A stretch of 6,833 nt of DNA from Selenomonadaceae bacterium (GTDB taxonomy: Bacteria > Bacillota > Negativicutes > Selenomonadales > Selenomonadaceae). Positions within the stretch are counted from its first letter, which is position 1. Each line of letters starts with the position of its first letter. Both the position numbers and the translations under genes were made by a program. Positions 6,272-6,833 of this stretch are shown one piece after another. A model generated the notes under the pieces. That model saw nothing but the letters and a program-made list of their open reading frames with translations, ran no database searches and had not been told where the DNA came from. The stretch is taken from assembly GCA_017453765.1 (NCBI GenBank), contig JAFTEG010000205.1:1-6833 (forward strand), read 5' to 3'.

Positions 6272-6833
6272 ATGATGCGTTCCCTTTATTCCGGCGTATC
6301 CGGCATTAAGTCACACCAAACCAGAATGGACGTTATCGGGAACAACGTTTCTAACATTAATACAATCGGTTTTAAATCAAGCCGTGTTACTTTTTCTGAT
6401 ATGCTTTCGCAAACTACCTACGGCGCCTCGCAACCTACCAATACTATGGGCGGTACCAACCCCAGACAGATCGGTCTCGGTGAAGCCGTTTCCAGTATCG
6501 ATATGCTTATGACTGACGGCTCCGCGCAGGCTACCGGCAAAATACCGACGTCGCGCTTTCCGGTCAAGGCTTTATGGTCCTTAAACAAGGCGATAACGTC
6601 TTTTATACTCGTGACGGCGCTTTTGAATTCGACGCTGAAGGTAACTACGTTCTGCCCGGCAGTGGTTATCACGTTCAAGGTTGGAATGCTATCGACGGCA
6701 CGCTTTCTACTACCGGCGTTGCTGAAAATATCGTTGTTAAAGCAGGTAAAACCATGCCCGCTACGCAGTCGACTAACTTAGTCTACGCAGGCAACCTTGA
6801 CGCAGGTACGCTTACCATTACCGGCATTACCTA
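6272..6833 (+). CDS. flgE: Flagellar hook protein FlgE (5' part; apparent -1 frameshift at codon 90; runs off the window)
   Basis: This protein polymerises outside the cell into the flagellar hook. The N-terminus [20 protein letters not shown] and [16 protein letters not shown] are the conserved rod/hook/basal-body motif (residues 1-36). [11 protein letters not shown] (60-70) and a TGxxTD segment are typical of FlgE. I chose ATG 6272: AAGGAG at 6255-6260 is 11 nt upstream, and MMRSLYSG is the usual start; GTG at 6263 is too close to the ribosome binding site. The original frame is intact through Lys90 (AAA 6539-6541), then turns to unrelated sequence and stops at 6781. From 6541 another frame gives [25 protein letters not shown] and [11 protein letters not shown], clearly FlgE, open to the window end. 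One extra A in the A-run 6539-6542 would restore the gene. This is either a homopolymer error or a real null mutation. FlgE is favoured over FlgG/FlgF by the GGTNPxQIGLG and NLxYAGNLD segments. Confidence 0.93.

Noticed and set aside
6539..6545. Programmed -1 ribosomal frameshift in flgE
   Set aside because: GGC AAA ATA is not a X-XXY-YYZ slippery heptamer, no stimulatory structure is obvious, and programmed shifting is not known for FlgE; a missing A explains it more simply.

Overview
The window reads as a chromosomal fragment of a flagellated, probably anaerobic member of the Bacillota (Firmicutes). Negativicutes is my leading guess, but I cannot confirm it without a search. The RpoB core closely follows the Bacillus-type sequence and lacks the large E. 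coli-type insert before the GDKM(S/A)GRHGNKG motif. The promoter ahead of the flagellar gene carries the SigD/sigma-28 -10 box. Both redox genes belong to families common in anaerobes.

Region 1 (1-3797, + strand) is the 3' four-fifths or so of rpoB, the RNA polymerase beta subunit; its start lies outside the window. The core is well conserved and the rifampicin pocket looks wild type. Two parts are unusual. About 56 residues that occur once in ordinary RpoB are present as four tandem divergent modules (residues about 426-653 of the visible protein). The C-terminus carries an extra Asp/Glu-rich tail of about 167 residues. The rpoC gene, which nearly always follows rpoB, is absent. A 23-bp-period tandem repeat and a convergent merR gene come next.

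Region 2 (3855-5981) looks like a small redox/stress module. A MerR-family regulator on the - strand, resembling the AdhR/NmlR thiol/electrophile sensors, is divergent from a Tat-signal-bearing DUF362 protein. A flavodoxin-fold flavoprotein with an Isf-like four-cysteine cluster follows on the + strand. The merR/DUF362 intergenic region has a textbook MerR-type promoter: near-consensus -35 and perfect -10 boxes separated by 19 bp, with a dyad in the spacer. The inference is that the regulator switches on DUF362, and perhaps the flavoprotein, under oxidative or electrophile stress.

Region 3 (5982-6833) starts with a clear intrinsic terminator. It is followed by a sigma-28 type promoter, a leader of about 145 nt with several small hairpins and GGA motifs, and the 5' part of flgE (flagellar hook protein), which runs off the window. 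The flgE reading frame is broken by one apparently missing A in a run of A's at codon 90. The protein resumes perfectly in another frame, so this is either a sequencing/assembly error or a recent mutation.

I did not find a multigene system of clearly new type. The most unusual items are the modified RpoB separated from rpoC, and the MerR/DUF362/Fe-S flavoprotein module.
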